DNA of 64,000 nucleotides from contig NZ_SPQQ01000002.1 of the NCBI RefSeq assembly GCF_004766045.1, positions 620,001 to 684,000 of the forward strand, written 5' to 3'. Source of the DNA: Desulfosporosinus fructosivorans (GTDB lineage Bacteria > Bacillota > Desulfitobacteriia > Desulfitobacteriales > Desulfitobacteriaceae). A program made the position numbers and the translations under genes. The notes below the pieces were generated by a model, which saw nothing but the letters and a program-made list of their open reading frames with translations, ran no database searches and was not told where the DNA came from. Positions 61,705 through 64,000 of the stretch are shown here, one piece after another (position 1 is the stretch's first letter; each line of letters begins with the position of its first letter).

Positions 61705-62811
61705 CTATAATTTAAGAGCAATTTCATTAAGTATTTGTGCCATTGAAGTAATTTCTTCTATGCTTGCAGTTATCTCCTGTGTAGCAGCAGCTTGTTCCTG
61801 ACTTGATAAAAGAGAATTTTTGCTTTTCTGATTGGATTCACTTACTTTGCCGATAATTTCATTCGTCAACTTTTGAATTCTGGGAACAGTACTCTTAGAT
61901 TGTTCGGATAGCTTTCTAATCTCTTCAGCTACAACGCCAAAGCCTCTTCCCGCCTCACCTGCTCTTGCTGCTTCGATTGCAGCGTTCAAGCCAAGCATGT
62001 TTGTTTCAGCGGCAATCTCTTTGATAAACGAAGAAACTTTATCGATTTCGAGCGATAAAGTTGTGATCTCACTGATTGTTTTGTTAAGCTCCTGCTCATT
62101 AGCATGAATATTATTTGCTGATGCCGATAATTCCTCAATTGCAGCACTGATTTGAGAGAGCCCATCATCAAGAGTTTGAGCCATTTCCCGCAAATTCTTT
62201 GCGACAACCTTGGGAATGACCATGCCAAAACTAGCTGTCAATTCTCCTTCTTCACTGAATAAAGGGTAGCAAACTGCAAAACACGGCTTCCCATACACTA
62301 ATTCATCATATTCCATTGAAAACGGTTTTTTTGTTTTGATAACGATTGCAGGTGTCGTATCTTCCTTAAAATGATCATCAATCTTTAATTGAGGTAACTT
62401 AAATCTTTCTGAATGCTGAATATAATAAAATTTTTCTAAGGTTGTTATAAACATTACCGCACCATCTGAAAACATTTCTGATAAAATAGGTGCAAAATCT
62501 TTAAATGCTTTGACTACTGGGTGATATAACGGAAAAACAGTAGAGAAAGCCCCCACAACTTGTCTCTCATGATCGACGATCGGTTCTGCGATAGTCTTAA
62601 CTCTTATTCCAGTTGAAGTACGTGATTTGAGCGTAAGGGTTTTCCCTTCCCTCATAGCCCTATCTGCAGCGCTTTGGTCATTCAACTTTTCGCCCACTTG
62701 ATAGATATCTAAACCAACTTCAGATGATGCCTTTCTCCAAATAATAGTCTCTCTATCAGTTATTAAATATATAACCCCACCAGGGATCATATCAGCCTGA
62801 GTTTCGCACAT
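61705..62811 (-). CDS. Soluble methyl-accepting chemotaxis protein
   Basis: A 368-residue receptor without membrane spans. Residues 1-190 form a PAS/Cache-like ligand domain ([38 protein letters not shown]). The rest is a coiled-coil signalling domain with the hairpin tip [27 protein letters not shown] that contacts CheA/CheW. The first ATG (62811) has no ribosome-binding site. The frame is open upstream ([11 protein letters not shown]), and GGGAGG lies 8-11 bases before ATA/ATT codons at about 62850, so a rare start is possible. It probably senses a cytosolic or redox signal. Confidence 0.9.
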   Translation of the reverse strand: MCETQADMIPGGVIYLITDRETIIWRKASSEVGLDIYQVGEKLNDQSAADRAMREGKTLTLKSRTSTGIRVKTIAEPIVDHERQVVGAFSTVFPLYHPVVKAFKDFAPILSEMFSDGAVMFITTLEKFYYIQHSERFKLPQLKIDDHFKEDTTPAIVIKTKKPFSMEYDELVYGKPCFAVCYPLFSEEGELTASFGMVIPKVVAKNLREMAQTLDDGLSQISAAIEELSASANNIHANEQELNKTISEITTLSLEIDKVSSFIKEIAAETNMLGLNAAIEAARAGEAGRGFGVVAEEIRKLSEQSKSTVPRIQKLTNEIIGKVSESNQKSKNSLLSSQEQAAATQEITASIEEITSMAQILNEIALKL

Positions 62812-62921
62812 GCTTTTAATATGATCTACTCCACTTAAAGAAATTATGGTACATTCCTCCCTTCAAATTTTTCCCTTGAAAAATTAACTTGTTTATGCCA
62901 AATGTTTTTAACTTCACCTAT

Positions 62922-63704
62922 TTAACCTTGCATTGTCAAACCGCCGCTTACACTCAAGGTCTGCCCTATGATATAATCAGACAGACTTGAAGCAAAAAAG
63001 ACAACCGCGCCGGCAATATCCTCAGGCAAAGCGACCCTTTTGAGCGGAATTATTTTTTCTAAAGCCATTCTGATCTTTTCCGGTTGGTCCTGATATAAAG
63101 GCGTATCCGTAGGTCCCGAGGAAACACAGTTAACGTTGATATTAAATCCGGCAACTTCCCGGGCGAGTGATTTGGTAAAAACAATGACCGCTCCTTTAGA
63201 ACCGGCATACACCGTTTCCCCGCTGCTACCGACTCTGCCGGAATCACTCGCTATATTGATAATTTTTCCGCAATTGTTTTTCATCATGCTGTCTCAGACA
63301 GCTCTTGAGCAGTAGATTACAGATTTATAATTCGTATCAATGACTTTGTCCCAATGTTCCGGTGAATTCTTCCAGAATGGCTCCGCATTATCCCAGCCTA
63401 CATTATTAACCAAAACGTTTATCGGCCCTAACGTTTTCTCGGCTTGTTCAACCATTTGTACTACAGCTTGATAATCAGAAACATCAGCAATAATGATTTC
63501 GCATTTACGCCCAAGTCTCTTGATTTTTTCAGCGGTTTCCAATAATAGTCCAGATGTCCGGCCTGCGATAGAAATATCCGCACGATAAGAGGCCGCCATT
63601 ATCGCGATTGCCTTACCGATTGCCTTACCGATTGCCTTACCGATTGCCTTACCGATACCCTTTCCGACTCCGGTAACGAGCATATGAACGCCGTCTAAGC
63701 GCAT
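62922..63704 (-). pseudogene. Short-chain dehydrogenase (SDR) broken by in-frame TGA and repeat expansion
   Basis: A complete SDR can be read if a single TGA at 63294-63296 is ignored: N-terminal half with NVLVNNVGWDNAEPFW, then SRAV-TGA-DSMMKNNCGKIINIASDSGRV, the catalytic Ser region, YAGSKGA (catalytic Tyr and Lys), INVNCVSSGPTDTP and ASSLSDYIIGQTLSVSGG. Both halves are in the same frame. The NAD-binding glycine loop is stretched by four GKAI units encoded by a 12-bp repeat (63606-63653), where normal SDRs have one GIGRAIA. Relatives have Leu or similar at the TGA position, so a nonsense mutation is likelier than recoding. Confidence 0.85.
63606..63653. repeat. 12-bp tandem repeat (GATTGCCTTACC, 4 copies) inside the SDR gene
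   Basis: Four exact copies encode GKAI repeats in the nucleotide-binding loop. In-frame slippage product. Confidence 0.95.
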
Positions 63705-63960
63705 TTTACTTCTTCCTATACCGTTACTTAAACGGCATAGGAAGAAGCTGAACTTCGGAAGAGCAAATAAGTTTGAAAACTATAATGATAATAGTCCAAT
63801 AAAAAAGTCCATATAATGCCTTTGTCCATAAATTTCATCGCAAAGATGGCAATGTAACTAAAGAATCGCTCTTACCAAACGTTACGAACAATAGCGAGTG
63901 AAGTCGTTGGCTGCTCAATTAATGAGCAGTCCCCTCTCGATTATAAAAGGACTTTGAAGA
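63705..63960. other. Divergent intergenic region
   Basis: Besides the hairpin it holds a dyad CTGCTCA-ATTAA-TGAGCAG at 63911-63929, a possible operator for the plus-strand gene at the edge. No gene seen. Confidence 0.5.
63710..63746 (-). promoter_or_regulatory. Hairpin that includes the SDR ribosome-binding site
   Basis: TTCTTCCTATACCGTT (63710-63725) and AACGGCATAGGAAGAA (63731-63746) form a 16-bp stem with one mismatch. On the minus strand the second arm contains the GGAAGAAG that precedes the SDR ATG at 63704, so folding would hide it. Confidence 0.6.
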
Positions 63961-64000
63961 ATGGACCTACGCCCTATAACAGGAAAGTTACAGTTTGTGG
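63961..64000 (+). CDS. Start of a plus-strand gene cut by the window edge
   Basis: An ATG at 63961 with AAAGGA nine bases upstream opens MDLRPITGKLQFV before the edge. Too short to assign. Confidence 0.4.
   Translation, partial: MDLRPITGKLQFV

Noticed and set aside
63294..63296. TGA in the SDR gene as selenocysteine
   Set aside because: The position is not catalytic in SDRs, relatives have a hydrophobic residue, no Cys homologue is expected there, and no SECIS-like hairpin follows immediately.

Overview
The window looks like the chromosome of a low-to-mid GC, anaerobic, spore-former-type Firmicute of the Desulfitobacterium/Desulfosporosinus kind. This is an inference from gene content: sigma54-dependent regulation, DUF362 proteins, many flavodoxin, aldo-keto and nitroreductase genes, a DoxX protein, clostridial-style Shine-Dalgarno sequences and frequent TTG/GTG starts. 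I saw no rRNA, tRNA, CRISPR array, complete insertion sequence or prophage. Most genes lie on the minus strand.

Layout. 1-5.8 kb: an operon panB - octopine/nopaline-type dehydrogenase - livH - livM (runs off the left edge), preceded by a textbook -24/-12 promoter and by the gene for a PAS-AAA-Fis sigma54 activator. 6-18 kb: a redox region holding a membrane cytochrome-like protein with a lipoprotein flavodoxin, a DUF362 lipoprotein with an ArsP-type permease, a YesM/YesN two-component pair, a second DUF362 gene, a cupin, an FMN reductase, an aldo-keto reductase and a flavodoxin. At least three MerR-type promoters (19-bp spacer, shared GGAGT-ACTC core) are scattered through it, along with several gene fragments and a 150-bp dispersed repeat. 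18.4-21.1 kb: peptide deformylase-like protein, GNAT acetyltransferase, TPR-polysaccharide deacetylase. 21.3-25.1 kb: an 860-aa protein with a sugar-kinase-like N-terminus, an AAA+ ATPase core and a C-terminal RyR domain, next to an Rpn-family nuclease. This is the best candidate here for an undescribed system. 25.4-32.6 kb: a purine salvage/transport operon (oxoguanine-deaminase-like amidohydrolase, BMP lipoprotein, ABC ATPase, two permeases) ending in a MerR gene, with a MerR-type promoter at its head. 33-36.9 kb: DoxX protein, radical SAM protein, a possible structured RNA, an AraC/GyrI regulator and a broken metallo-beta-lactamase gene.

37.2-43.8 kb: a ribose operon rbsR-rbsD-rbsA-rbsC-rbsB-rbsK-deoC with two LacI-type operators upstream. 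44.3-49.4 kb: an operon for an iron-type alcohol dehydrogenase, a HisC-like aminotransferase and a SsuABC/TauABC-like importer. 49.7-56.9 kb: TraB-family membrane protein, isochorismatase-like hydrolase, MarR regulator plus nitroreductase, a large unknown protein, an AlkD-like protein and a DUF4440 protein. 57-61.7 kb: a graveyard of accessory genes (REP-associated transposase, Fic, MNT/HEPN, DUF3102, nitroreductase, and a chimeric duplicate of two neighbouring genes). 60.4-64 kb: monooxygenase, methyltransferase, soluble chemotaxis receptor, and a short-chain dehydrogenase disrupted by an expanded 12-bp repeat and an in-frame TGA.

The genes form self-contained uptake-plus-catabolism modules (branched-chain/pantoate, purine, ribose, an unidentified amino compound), each with its own regulator or operator visible. 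Between them lie stress/redox operons and decaying accessory DNA. All positions and motifs were read by eye; family names rest on motif recognition, not on database searches.
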